A DNA stretch of 12,164 nt from Pseudomonadota bacterium (GTDB lineage Bacteria > Pseudomonadota > Alphaproteobacteria > Caulobacterales > Aquidulcibacteraceae), in NCBI GenBank assembly GCA_023410295.1, contig JAEYPY010000025.1, positions 1 to 12,164 on the forward strand, read 5' to 3'. This document shows, in pieces, positions 7,053-12,164 of the stretch. Under the pieces are notes generated by a model. It was given only the letters and a program-made list of their open reading frames with translations. It ran no database searches and had not been told where the DNA came from. Each line of letters opens with the position of its first letter. Positions within the stretch are counted from its first letter, which is position 1. The position numbers were made by a program, and so were the translations under genes.

Positions 7053-7933
7053 CCGGCCTGCACCGCGAACGTATCGCACTGGCGCGCGTCGCCTGAATCA
7101 AAGCCACGGCGGAACCAGCGCATGCGTTGCGCGCTGGAGCCGTGCGTGAACTGGCGTTGGTCGCGATGGCCGAGCGTATCGTCGCCGATCGCGTGCGCGG
7201 CGTTGAGCGCCTCGCGCAAGTCGGCTTCATCGATCGCCAGCGTCGGCCGCGCCGTATGCCCCCACACGCCGGCTAGGCAGTCCGCCTGCAGCTCGACGCG
7301 CACTGAAGTCTGGTTCTGGCTTTCGCCCTGCACTTGCTGTTGCGTGGCGCCGATCAGGTTCTGCACGTGGTGGCCGACTTCGTGCGCGATCACGTAGGCC
7401 TGCGCGAAATCGCCCGGCGCATTCAACCGGCTTTGCATCACTTCGTAGAAGCCGGGATCGATGTAGAGGTTGCCGTCCGCCGGGCAGTAGAACGGGCCGA
7501 CGTCGGAGCTGGCATTGCCGCATCCGGTCGAGACCGCACCTTGGAAGACAACCAGCGTCGGCTCGCGATACGCGCCCGCCTGGCCGCCATAATTCGGCAA
7601 GCGCCCCTGCTGGAACTGCGCGCGCCACACATCTTCCGTCGAGCCGAGGACAGCGCGGGAGAAATCGCACGCCTGCGCGTTACTTTCACAGACCGCGCCT
7701 GAGCCCTGCACGGTCTGGCCGCTTTGCCCGCCGACAACACTCATCATCGGCCCACGCATCGACGGGAAGGCGAACCAGACAATGGCGGCGAGCACGCCGA
7801 CAATCAGGATGCCGCGGAAGCCCAGCCGCCGGATCAGAGAGAAAAGCGCTCCGGCAGGCACGCCCCCGCCGCCGCCTGCGCCGCGGCCGCGGTCCTGAAA
7901 ATTGTCCGAGCGGCGTTGGTTGTCGATGCGCAT
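7043..7933 (-). CDS. ypfJ: YpfJ-type neutral zinc metallopeptidase
   Basis: This is a membrane-anchored putative zinc protease of the family that includes E. coli YpfJ; the biological substrate is not known. Length is 296 residues. A glycine-rich basic N-terminus (1-39) is followed by one transmembrane helix at about 41-57, and the rest should be periplasmic. The zinc site HEVGHH is at 184-189 (H184, E185, H188), and the likely third ligand is E214 in VELQADCLAG. Four cysteines at 82, 89, 138 and 150 could form disulfides outside the cytoplasm. YIDPGFY at 157-163 is also typical. The ATG at 7933 has AGGGAGA eight bases upstream. It lies 106 bases downstream of the radical SAM gene in the same direction. 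Confidence 0.9.
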   Translation of the reverse strand: MRIDNQRRSDNFQDRGRGAGGGGGVPAGALFSLIRRLGFRGILIVGVLAAIVWFAFPSMRGPMMSVVGGQSGQTVQGSGAVCESNAQACDFSRAVLGSTEDVWRAQFQQGRLPNYGGQAGAYREPTLVVFQGAVSTGCGNASSDVGPFYCPADGNLYIDPGFYEVMQSRLNAPGDFAQAYVIAHEVGHHVQNLIGATQQQVQGESQNQTSVRVELQADCLAGVWGHTARPTLAIDEADLREALNAAHAIGDDTLGHRDQRQFTHGSSAQRMRWFRRGFDSGDARQCDTFAVQAGQL

Positions 7934-8039
7934 GGCGAGCGTCTCCCTTTAGGGGCGGCACCCTAGACCGCCGGCCCCGGTTGCAGCAACGCGGAAGCGG
8001 GCGTTCCGGCGCCCTGGCCCATCCAGTTTTCGCGGACGC

Positions 8040-9191
8040 TCAGTCCTCGCGAACTGCGCCGGCCGACGGGGGACGGTCGATCGTGTAGCGCAGTTTGGCG
8101 TTCGCGGCTTGGCGCTCCTCTTCCAGCGCGGAAAACAAATCGGCCTGCCCGCCAGCTTCCAGAGGGCGGCGGAATTGCATGGTGTCGAGCGGCAGGCGCG
8201 GCTTGTCCAAGCCGAAACGCCGGCACGCGGCGGCGAAGCGCGCGGCGATCAGCTTGGCGTAAGGTCCATCGCCTTTCTGCCGCGTGGTCCATTCCGGATC
8301 GTAGTCGCGCCCGCCGCGCATTTGGCGCACGATGCTGATGACGCGCGTGGCGCGGTCCGGAAAATGCGTCGCCAGCCACTCGCGGAAGAGATCCTTGATC
8401 TCGTGCGGCATGCGCAAGACCACATAACCCGCCGACGTCGCGCCGGCTTTGGCCGCTTCTTCCAGGATGGCTTCGATTTCGCTGTCGTTGATGGCCGGCA
8501 CGATTGGGGCGACCATCACCGTGACCGGCACGCCCGCCTCCGCCAGCATCCTGATCGCCTCGATCCGCCGATGCGGCGCCGCTGCGCGCGGCTCCATCAC
8601 GCGTGCAATGCGCCGCTCCAGCGTCGTGACGGAGATCGCCGCTTTCGCCAACCCGCGCTCCGCCAAGCGCGCCAGCACGTCGATATCGCGGATGATGAGC
8701 TGGCTCTTGGTGATCAGCGACACCGGATGGCGCCAGCGCTCCATGGTTTCGAGAATGCCGCGCGTGATGCCGTAACCGCGCTCGATCGGCTGATAGATGT
8801 CGGTCACGCCGCCGAGCATGATCGTCTTCGGCCGATAGCGCGGCTTGGCGAACTCCGCTTCCAGGAGCTCGACCGCGTTCGCTTTGACGAACAGCTTGGT
8901 CTCGAAATCGAGCCCCGGCGAGAGGCCGACATAGGCGTGGTTCGGGCGCGCGTAGCAATAAATGCAGCCGTGCTCGCAGCCGCGATAGGGGTTGATCGAT
9001 TGATCGAAGGAGATGTCGGGGCTGTCGTTGGTTGAGATGATCGACTTCGCCAGCTCCGGCGTGACGATCGTCTCGAGCGGACGCATTTCCTCTGCGGTCC
9101 AGCCGTCATCGAAGGCTTCAGTGGCAAAGCGCTCGTAGCGGCCGCTTGCATTGCTGCGCGCGCCCCTGCCGTTCAGCGGGTCTTTGGTCAT
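8040..9191 (-). CDS. PA0069-family radical SAM protein
   Basis: This is a radical S-adenosylmethionine protein of 383 residues, belonging to the group annotated as PA0069 or spore-photoproduct-lyase-like. The reaction and substrate are unknown. The [4Fe-4S] cluster motif is C72, C76 and C79 in YRGCEHGCIYCYARP, the CxxxCxxC form. The following barrel shows KTIMLGGVTDIYQP (122-135), SLITKSQLIIRDID (158-171), AAISVTTLERRIARVMEPR (184-202) and VTVMVAPIVPAINDSE (223-238), all matching this family. A basic C-terminal part (about 280-345) may bind nucleic acid, which is speculation. The ATG at 9191 has no Shine-Dalgarno sequence, but a good promoter lies nine bases upstream. A 331-codon open frame on the same strand (7963-8958) is its out-of-frame shadow. 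Confidence 0.9.
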   Translation of the reverse strand: MTKDPLNGRGARSNASGRYERFATEAFDDGWTAEEMRPLETIVTPELAKSIISTNDSPDISFDQSINPYRGCEHGCIYCYARPNHAYVGLSPGLDFETKLFVKANAVELLEAEFAKPRYRPKTIMLGGVTDIYQPIERGYGITRGILETMERWRHPVSLITKSQLIIRDIDVLARLAERGLAKAAISVTTLERRIARVMEPRAAAPHRRIEAIRMLAEAGVPVTVMVAPIVPAINDSEIEAILEEAAKAGATSAGYVVLRMPHEIKDLFREWLATHFPDRATRVISIVRQMRGGRDYDPEWTTRQKGDGPYAKLIAARFAAACRRFGLDKPRLPLDTMQFRRPLEAGGQADLFSALEEERQAANAKLRYTIDRPPSAGAVRED

Positions 9192-9200
9192 CGCGATAGG

Positions 9201-9229
9201 AGCATAGTCCTACGTTTAGAACATTTCAA
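9201..9229 (-). promoter_or_regulatory. Promoter of the radical SAM gene, with inverted repeat
   Basis: On the minus strand TTGAAA (9229-9224, five of six to the -35 consensus) and TATGCT (9206-9201, four of six to the -10 consensus) are separated by 17 bases. The -10 ends nine bases before the ATG at 9191, so the transcript should have only a few untranslated bases or none, which agrees with the missing ribosome site. A short inverted repeat, TAGGA at 9197-9201 and TCCTA at 9208-9212, straddles the -10 element and could be a repressor site. Confidence 0.6.
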
Positions 9230-9311
9230 GAACAACGACCGCCGACGGAACCACCGGGCTGCCTTACCGTTATGTAATCGGGACTAGCGGTGCGGGGTGG
9301 AGACGCGACGC

Positions 9312-9383
9312 ATGCAATGGTTGGCGCTCGGCCTATTCGCGACGGCAATAGCTCTGCTGATGCTGTTTCTATTGGCCGCCTGA
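9312..9383 (+). CDS. Very small putative single-span membrane protein, 23 residues
   Basis: An open frame of 23 codons begins at ATG 9312 with GGAG (9299-9302) nine bases upstream and ends at TGA 9381-9383. The product begins MQWLALGLF and ends MLFLLAA. It has no charged residue and is hydrophobic enough for one membrane helix along its whole length. A hairpin begins eight bases after its stop. No function can be assigned. Small proteins of this form often bind and tune larger membrane complexes, but the neighbours give no clear partner. A TGTAAT at 9273-9278 could be a -10 element, with no good -35. Because it is short, it could still be a chance frame. Confidence 0.5.
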   Translation: MQWLALGLFATAIALLMLFLLAA

Positions 9384-9388
9384 CAGCG

Positions 9389-9420
9389 AAAAGGGCGCCG
9401 GTTCAAACCGACGCCCTTCA
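9389..9420 (-). terminator. Intrinsic terminator between two small genes
   Basis: The stem pairs 9391-9397 (AAGGGCG) with 9412-9418 and, after one mismatch, 9399-9402 with 9407-9410, leaving a four-base loop. Read on the minus strand it is followed by TTTT, so it best terminates the minus-strand transcript from the small gene at 9490-9582 and perhaps from the folB operon above it. It also lies just after the plus-strand 23-codon gene, where it may act as a weaker terminator. An outer 6-bp match, CAGCGA at 9384-9389 with TCGCTG at 9428-9433, could extend the base. Confidence 0.7.
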
Positions 9421-9489
9421 GCAATTCTCGCTGATCATGATCTCTCTCGTTGTCTTCTACGCCTTTCGGCTTGGGGACGTTCGAGAGGC

Positions 9490-9582
9490 TTACGCGACGA
9501 TCTGAGCAGCTTGGTTCAGCGTGGCGAACGCGACCGGGGCGAACACGGCCAGAGCGGCGACGAGGCAATAAAACTTGGTCAT
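9490..9582 (-). CDS. Small exported or membrane peptide, 30 residues
   Basis: A 30-codon frame starts at ATG 9582, with GGGAG six bases upstream, and ends at TAA 9490-9492. Another ATG two codons earlier (9588) is too close to that ribosome site. The product starts MTKFYCLVAALAVFAPVAFA, which reads as a signal peptide: K3, then a hydrophobic core, then a possible A-F-A cleavage site at 18-20. The remainder is a 10-residue tail, TLNQAAQIVA. It could equally stay in the membrane as a single helix. A terminator on the same strand lies 70 bases beyond the stop, supporting a real transcript end. I do not recognise a function. A longer frame over the same DNA (9284-9664) lacks these signals. Confidence 0.6.
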   Translation of the reverse strand: MTKFYCLVAALAVFAPVAFATLNQAAQIVA

Positions 9583-9649
9583 TTCCATCTCCCATCAGGA
9601 TCACCATCGATCCGATGAGAGGAAGGTACGGGCGGATTAGGCTTATCGC

Positions 9650-9665
9650 TGTGACGGGAGTCACG
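9650..9665. promoter_or_regulatory. CRP/FNR-like palindrome
   Basis: TGTGA (9650-9654), six bases, then TCACG (9661-9665) differs at one position from the CRP consensus TGTGA-N6-TCACA. The core GTGAC-GGGA-GTCAC is a perfect inverted repeat. It lies between the stop of the 56-codon gene and the start of the 30-codon gene, about 70 bases upstream of the latter. That is a plausible activator distance. The match alone does not prove regulation. Confidence 0.35.
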
Positions 9666-9678
9666 GGCTACGACGCAG

Positions 9679-9849
9679 TCAGTCGTCGAGATGATCTTCG
9701 ATGATCCTGCTGTAGTCGGAGTCAATGCCAGCCACGGCATCTTGAAAGGCCCGCTCCAACAGGCGCGTCGCGCGGTCTTCATCCAACCGCCCTTCCAAGA
9801 AGAGGCTTAGCACCTGGCGAAAGAAGAACTCTCTAGCATCCTCCGTCAC
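9679..9849 (-). CDS. Small acidic hypothetical protein, 56 residues, coupled to folM
   Basis: A 56-codon frame begins at GTG 9849 and overlaps the pteridine reductase stop by four bases (GTGA), so it should be translated by coupled ribosomes. It ends at TGA 9679-9681. The product is rich in acidic residues and leucine, soluble, and probably all helical: VTEDAREFFFRQVLSLFLEG, then RLDEDRATRLLERAF, ending in an acidic EDHLDD. No cysteine, signal or membrane segment is present. Two predicted amphipathic helices suggest a small binding or dimerising protein. I recognise no family. Its place as the third overlapping gene after folB and folM suggests a tie to that operon. The same DNA holds another minus-strand frame that lacks coupling and looks like noise. 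Confidence 0.65.
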   Translation of the reverse strand: MTEDAREFFFRQVLSLFLEGRLDEDRATRLLERAFQDAVAGIDSDYSRIIEDHLDD

Positions 9850-10595
9850 ATGAACCCCATGTCCCGCTCGAAGCTGCGGAAGCGCCGGCCGCCGTCGACG
9901 TAGATCGTCTGCCCCGTCACGGCTTCGTTCTCGATCAGGAAGCGCACGGCGCTGGCGATATCTTGCGGCGTTGGCCCGCGCTCAAGCGGCACATCATCCT
10001 TTAAGCGCTGGAAATCCGCATCGCTCTGCCCCGGCGCCGGCAGCACATAGCCGGGCGCGACGGCGTTGACGCGCACACGCGGCGCCAGCGCGCGCGCCAG
10101 CAATTCGGTCGCGCCGGCGAGCGCGTACTTCGAGAGCGTGTAGGCGAAGTGATCGGGATACGGGCTCGCCAGCTTGAAATCGAGAAAGTTGACCACCGCG
10201 CCGCGCGCATCCTCCGGCAGCGCCTCGGCGAACTCGCGCGCCAGCAGCGCCGGCGTCAGCGCGTTGATGCGCATGTGCTGGACGAGCGCCTCTTCGCTCA
10301 GCGTGTCGATGGTGTCGTGCTCGAAGATCGCGGCGCAATTGACCAGCGCCGAGAGCGGTGCGCCCGCAGCGCGGATGCTCTCGCTCACCAGCGCGCCGCG
10401 CTCGGCGGCATCGCCCAGATCGGCGCGCACCAGCACCGCCGTCCCCGCCATCGCCGCGATCTCACGATCGATCGACTGCGCTTCCGGCTCGGAGCGATGG
10501 TAGTGCACGACAACGCCCCACCCCGCGCGCGCCAGCTCCAGCGCCACAGCGCGGCCAAGGCGCTTGCCCGCGCCGGTGACAAGCGCCCAGCTCAT
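9846..10595 (-). CDS. folM: FolM/PTR1-like pteridine reductase (SDR family)
   Basis: This is a short-chain dehydrogenase of 249 residues that probably uses NADPH to reduce pterins such as dihydrobiopterin or dihydromonapterin, and weakly dihydrofolate. The cofactor loop is TGAGKRLG at 7-14, the TGxxxRxG form typical of pteridine reductases rather than the general SDR TGxxxGxG. NCAA at 86-89 is the NNAG-like turn. The catalytic set is D139, Y152 and K156; an aspartate 13 residues before the tyrosine replaces the usual serine, as in Leishmania PTR1. A normal Rossmann C-terminus (GQTIYVDGG, 228-236) follows. The start is ATG 10595 with GGAG six bases upstream, overlapping the folB stop by four bases. 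An upstream in-frame extension to 10700 lies inside folB and is rejected. Confidence 0.88.
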   Translation of the reverse strand: MSWALVTGAGKRLGRAVALELARAGWGVVVHYHRSEPEAQSIDREIAAMAGTAVLVRADLGDAAERGALVSESIRAAGAPLSALVNCAAIFEHDTIDTLSEEALVQHMRINALTPALLAREFAEALPEDARGAVVNFLDFKLASPYPDHFAYTLSKYALAGATELLARALAPRVRVNAVAPGYVLPAPGQSDADFQRLKDDVPLERGPTPQDIASAVRFLIENEAVTGQTIYVDGGRRFRSFERDMGFM

Positions 10596-10954
10596 TTCTC
10601 TCTCCGGATGCATACGCTCACCACGCCATCGCCCGACAGCACCGAGGGCTTCTTCACCGTCACTTCCACCCAGCGCGCGCGTTCTGACAGCGAGAGGCAA
10701 TGCCCCGCCACGCGATCGGCCAGCGTCTCGATCAAGTGCGCTGGCGCGCCGAGATCATCGCGGATGAAATGGATGATGCGGTCATAATCGACCGTGGCGC
10801 TGATGCGGTCATGCGCCACATAATTCGGCGGCTCCGCCAGCGCGAGCACAACGCAGATGCGCACCTCTTGCGGGCTGGCGCGCTCAGGCTCGGGCACACC
10901 GACGCGCACCAGCGCCTTGGCGTCGTCGATACGGATGATCTGCAGATCGGCCAT
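10592..10954 (-). CDS. folB: Dihydroneopterin aldolase
   Basis: This enzyme cleaves 7,8-dihydroneopterin to 6-hydroxymethyl-dihydropterin and glycolaldehyde in folate synthesis, in the cytoplasm. Its 120 residues match the family's single-domain T-fold length. By comparison with E. coli FolB, E24 (in GVPEPE), Y57 (in VDYDRI) and K102 (in VKKPSV) occupy the positions of the substrate-binding glutamate, the tyrosine and the catalytic lysine. LIETLADRVAGHCL at 74-87 is the usual helix. The epimerase FolX is an alternative, but the folM partner does not decide between them. The ATG at 10954 is the natural start; an extension to 10990 would add 12 residues. No clear Shine-Dalgarno sequence is seen. 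It is first of three overlapping genes (folB, folM, 56-codon gene). Confidence 0.88.
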   Translation of the reverse strand: MADLQIIRIDDAKALVRVGVPEPERASPQEVRICVVLALAEPPNYVAHDRISATVDYDRIIHFIRDDLGAPAHLIETLADRVAGHCLSLSERARWVEVTVKKPSVLSGDGVVSVCIRREK

Positions 10955-11038
10955 AAGCCGCAGCTTAGCGCCGCTGTCCCGTTCTGGCACTAGCGCCGGC
11001 GCACGAATTATTAGCGACGATGGGCTAGTCTGCGCTGC

Positions 11039-11317
11039 ATGTTCGAAGCGATCGTGCTCGCCATCGCCGTCCCCACCGCCGCCATGGCGTACGGGTTCGC
11101 GCGCCCGATCGGCGCCTTCAAGAAAAGCGGCCTGATGCTGCTCGCCGCGCTTGTTGCGCCTTTGGCGCTGGGCTTTGCCGTGTCGCCGTTCATCAACGAC
11201 GCCGCCGGCATGGGGCTCTTCTTTATCGTCGTGGCGCTGACGGTGCTGATCGCGGGCGCTGCACTCTGCCTCGCGGTCGGCGCCGCTGCGCGGCTCGGCT
11301 GGAACGCGCTTAAGTAA
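11039..11317 (+). CDS. Small three-helix membrane protein of unknown function
   Basis: This 92-residue, very hydrophobic protein has three predicted transmembrane segments at about 2-20, 31-48 and 58-82, with a short basic loop (RPIGAFKK, 22-29) that would face the cytoplasm. No motif is recognised. There is no Shine-Dalgarno sequence before the ATG at 11039, so translation may be leaderless or the promoter atypical. It diverges from folB across 84 bases, and its last eight bases overlap the 3' end of the convergent transporter gene. The hydrophobic pattern, alanine and leucine content and clean three-helix layout favour a real gene over an antisense artefact of the transporter, which it barely overlaps. 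Confidence 0.7.
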   Translation: MFEAIVLAIAVPTAAMAYGFARPIGAFKKSGLMLLAALVAPLALGFAVSPFINDAAGMGLFFIVVALTVLIAGAALCLAVGAAARLGWNALK

Positions 11318-12143
11318 AAGCGATCAAGCCAGCACCGAGCGCGACGACGACCGCGCCCAGCCAGCGCCGCGCGCCCAGATGCTCGCGCAAGAAGAAGAAC
11401 GCGATCAGCGCGCCGAAAACGACCGAGGTCTCGCGCAACGCCGTCACTTGTACAATTGGCGCAAAAGTCTGCGCCCAGAGCACCAGGCCATAGCCGGCGA
11501 ACGAAATGATTCCGATGAAGATGCCCTTGAATGGCGCGTGCGCGGCGTCCTTGAGCAAACGCGGTCCCCGCCGCCAGAACGCGAACGCCACCATCGGCAC
11601 GCCCATAATGCCCGAGGTCCAGGCGACATAGACCAGCGCATCGCCGTTCACACGCGCGCCGAGCGCATCGACCAGCGAATAGGACGCAATGCATAGCCCG
11701 ATGCTGAGCGCCCACAGCGTCGCCTTCACGGGCGCGCGCGGGCTGAAGCCGACCAGCAGCACGCCGACGGAAACCAGCGCCACGCCAAACATCTTCAGAG
11801 GCGGCGGAATCTCCCCCGCCGTCAGCGCCGCACCGATCGCCACCAGAAGCGGCGCCGAACCACGCGAGAGCGTGTAGATGTGGCTCATGTCGCCGGCGTC
11901 GTAGGCGTTGAAGAGCGTGTACCAATAGACGAGGTGGATCAGAACCGAGGCGACGAGGTACGGCCAAGCCTCGGGCGCAGGCGGCGGCAGTACGAACGCG
12001 ACCGCCGCCCAGGTCAGCATGCCGCCGATCGCGATCAGGAAAGCGTCGGCTATGCGATCGCCGCGCCCGCCCTTTAACGCCGCATTCCAGCTGGCATGGA
12101 TCAAAGCGGAGGCTAGCGCGGCTGCGATGGCGAGAGGCGGCAT
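11310..12143 (-). CDS. DMT-superfamily EamA-type transporter
   Basis: This is an inner-membrane permease of the drug/metabolite transporter superfamily, 277 residues, with about ten predicted helices arranged as two EamA repeats (about 3-132 and 145-276). Each repeat ends in the glycine-rich helix typical of the family: the first near VALVSVGVLLVGF at 120-132, the second near LGAVVVALGAGLIAF at the C-terminus. ALIHASWNAALKG near the N-terminus, and the pair SRGSAPLLVA in repeat one and LRETSVVFGALIAFFFLRE in repeat two, are usual EamA features. The substrate cannot be told from sequence; family members export amino acids, metabolites or drugs. The ATG at 12143 gives a complete first helix, although no Shine-Dalgarno sequence is visible. 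The gene is convergent with the 92-residue membrane protein. Confidence 0.88.
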   Translation of the reverse strand: MPPLAIAAALASALIHASWNAALKGGRGDRIADAFLIAIGGMLTWAAVAFVLPPPAPEAWPYLVASVLIHLVYWYTLFNAYDAGDMSHIYTLSRGSAPLLVAIGAALTAGEIPPPLKMFGVALVSVGVLLVGFSPRAPVKATLWALSIGLCIASYSLVDALGARVNGDALVYVAWTSGIMGVPMVAFAFWRRGPRLLKDAAHAPFKGIFIGIISFAGYGLVLWAQTFAPIVQVTALRETSVVFGALIAFFFLREHLGARRWLGAVVVALGAGLIAFT

Positions 12144-12164
12144 GAGTCGCGAGCGCTTATGGAC

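Noticed and set aside
7950..8039. Weak inverted repeats between the radical SAM and metallopeptidase genes (for example GGCGG / CCGCC)
   Set aside because: Stems are short with long loops and no T-tract follows; not convincing as a terminator.
7963..8958. 331-codon minus-strand frame overlapping the radical SAM gene
   Set aside because: Same strand, other frame. The product is Arg/Ala/Gly-rich with no family signature, while the overlapping frame has the cluster motif and conserved barrel segments.
8109..9035. 308-codon plus-strand frame
   Set aside because: It is antisense to the radical SAM gene and of shadow composition, with no ribosome site or motif.
9433..9442. Perfect 10-bp palindrome GATCATGATC in the 3' region after the 30-codon gene
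   Set aside because: A palindrome of this length can occur by chance and no promoter or gene start is next to it.
9284..9664. 126-codon minus-strand frame
   Set aside because: It becomes arginine-rich without structure and runs through the terminator and the 23-codon gene. The 30-codon frame on the same strand has a ribosome site and a signal peptide.
11011..11967. 318-codon minus-strand frame over the transporter and the 92-residue gene
   Set aside because: Arg/Ala-rich and without membrane pattern. It conflicts with two frames that have clear helices.
12159..12164. ATGGAC at the right edge as a possible gene start
   Set aside because: Only two codons are visible, so nothing supports a call.

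Overview
The window is high-GC, densely packed bacterial DNA from an alphaproteobacterium. Three features support this: an fbcFBC/petABC-type bc1 operon with separate cytochrome b and c1 genes, frequent GTG starts, and short or leaderless 5' ends. The gene set suggests the Caulobacterales/Hyphomonadaceae side of the class, but that is inference, since no rRNA or marker gene is present. It looks like chromosomal housekeeping sequence with a few accessory pieces. No insertion sequence, prophage, CRISPR array, tRNA or rRNA was found, and no gap between genes exceeds 300 bases.

Left part (1-3659, minus strand): the Rieske protein (petA), cytochrome b (petB) and cytochrome c1 (petC) form a tight respiratory complex III operon. 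A small cupin gene follows in the same direction. Between petC and the cupin lies an inverted pair of 7-bp tandem-repeat arrays that can fold into a large hairpin. A strong terminator hairpin closes the left edge. Cytochrome b carries a roughly 100-residue insertion before its last membrane helix.

Middle (3795-7052): trmL (tRNA wobble 2'-O-methyltransferase) and hemF (oxygen-dependent coproporphyrinogen oxidase, haem synthesis) are read rightward, four bases apart. They meet, tail to tail, a toxin-antitoxin pair on the minus strand: an AbrB/MazE-type antitoxin and a Doc-type Fic-fold toxin. A palindromic operator sits exactly between the antitoxin's -35 and -10 elements. A membrane acyltransferase-3 gene runs the other way from the same intergenic region.

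Right part (7043-12143): a YpfJ-type zinc metallopeptidase and a PA0069-type radical SAM protein lie on the minus strand, the latter with a good promoter and probably a leaderless mRNA. Next comes a region of very small genes (23, 30 and 56 codons). The 56-codon gene is translationally coupled to a pterin operon made of folB (dihydroneopterin aldolase) and a FolM/PTR1-like pteridine reductase. A 92-residue membrane protein of unknown role and a convergent DMT/EamA transporter finish the window.

I do not see an obvious new multi-gene system. The points most worth a second look are the heptamer hairpin upstream of the cupin, the insertion in cytochrome b, and the cluster of unannotated small proteins at 9312-9849.
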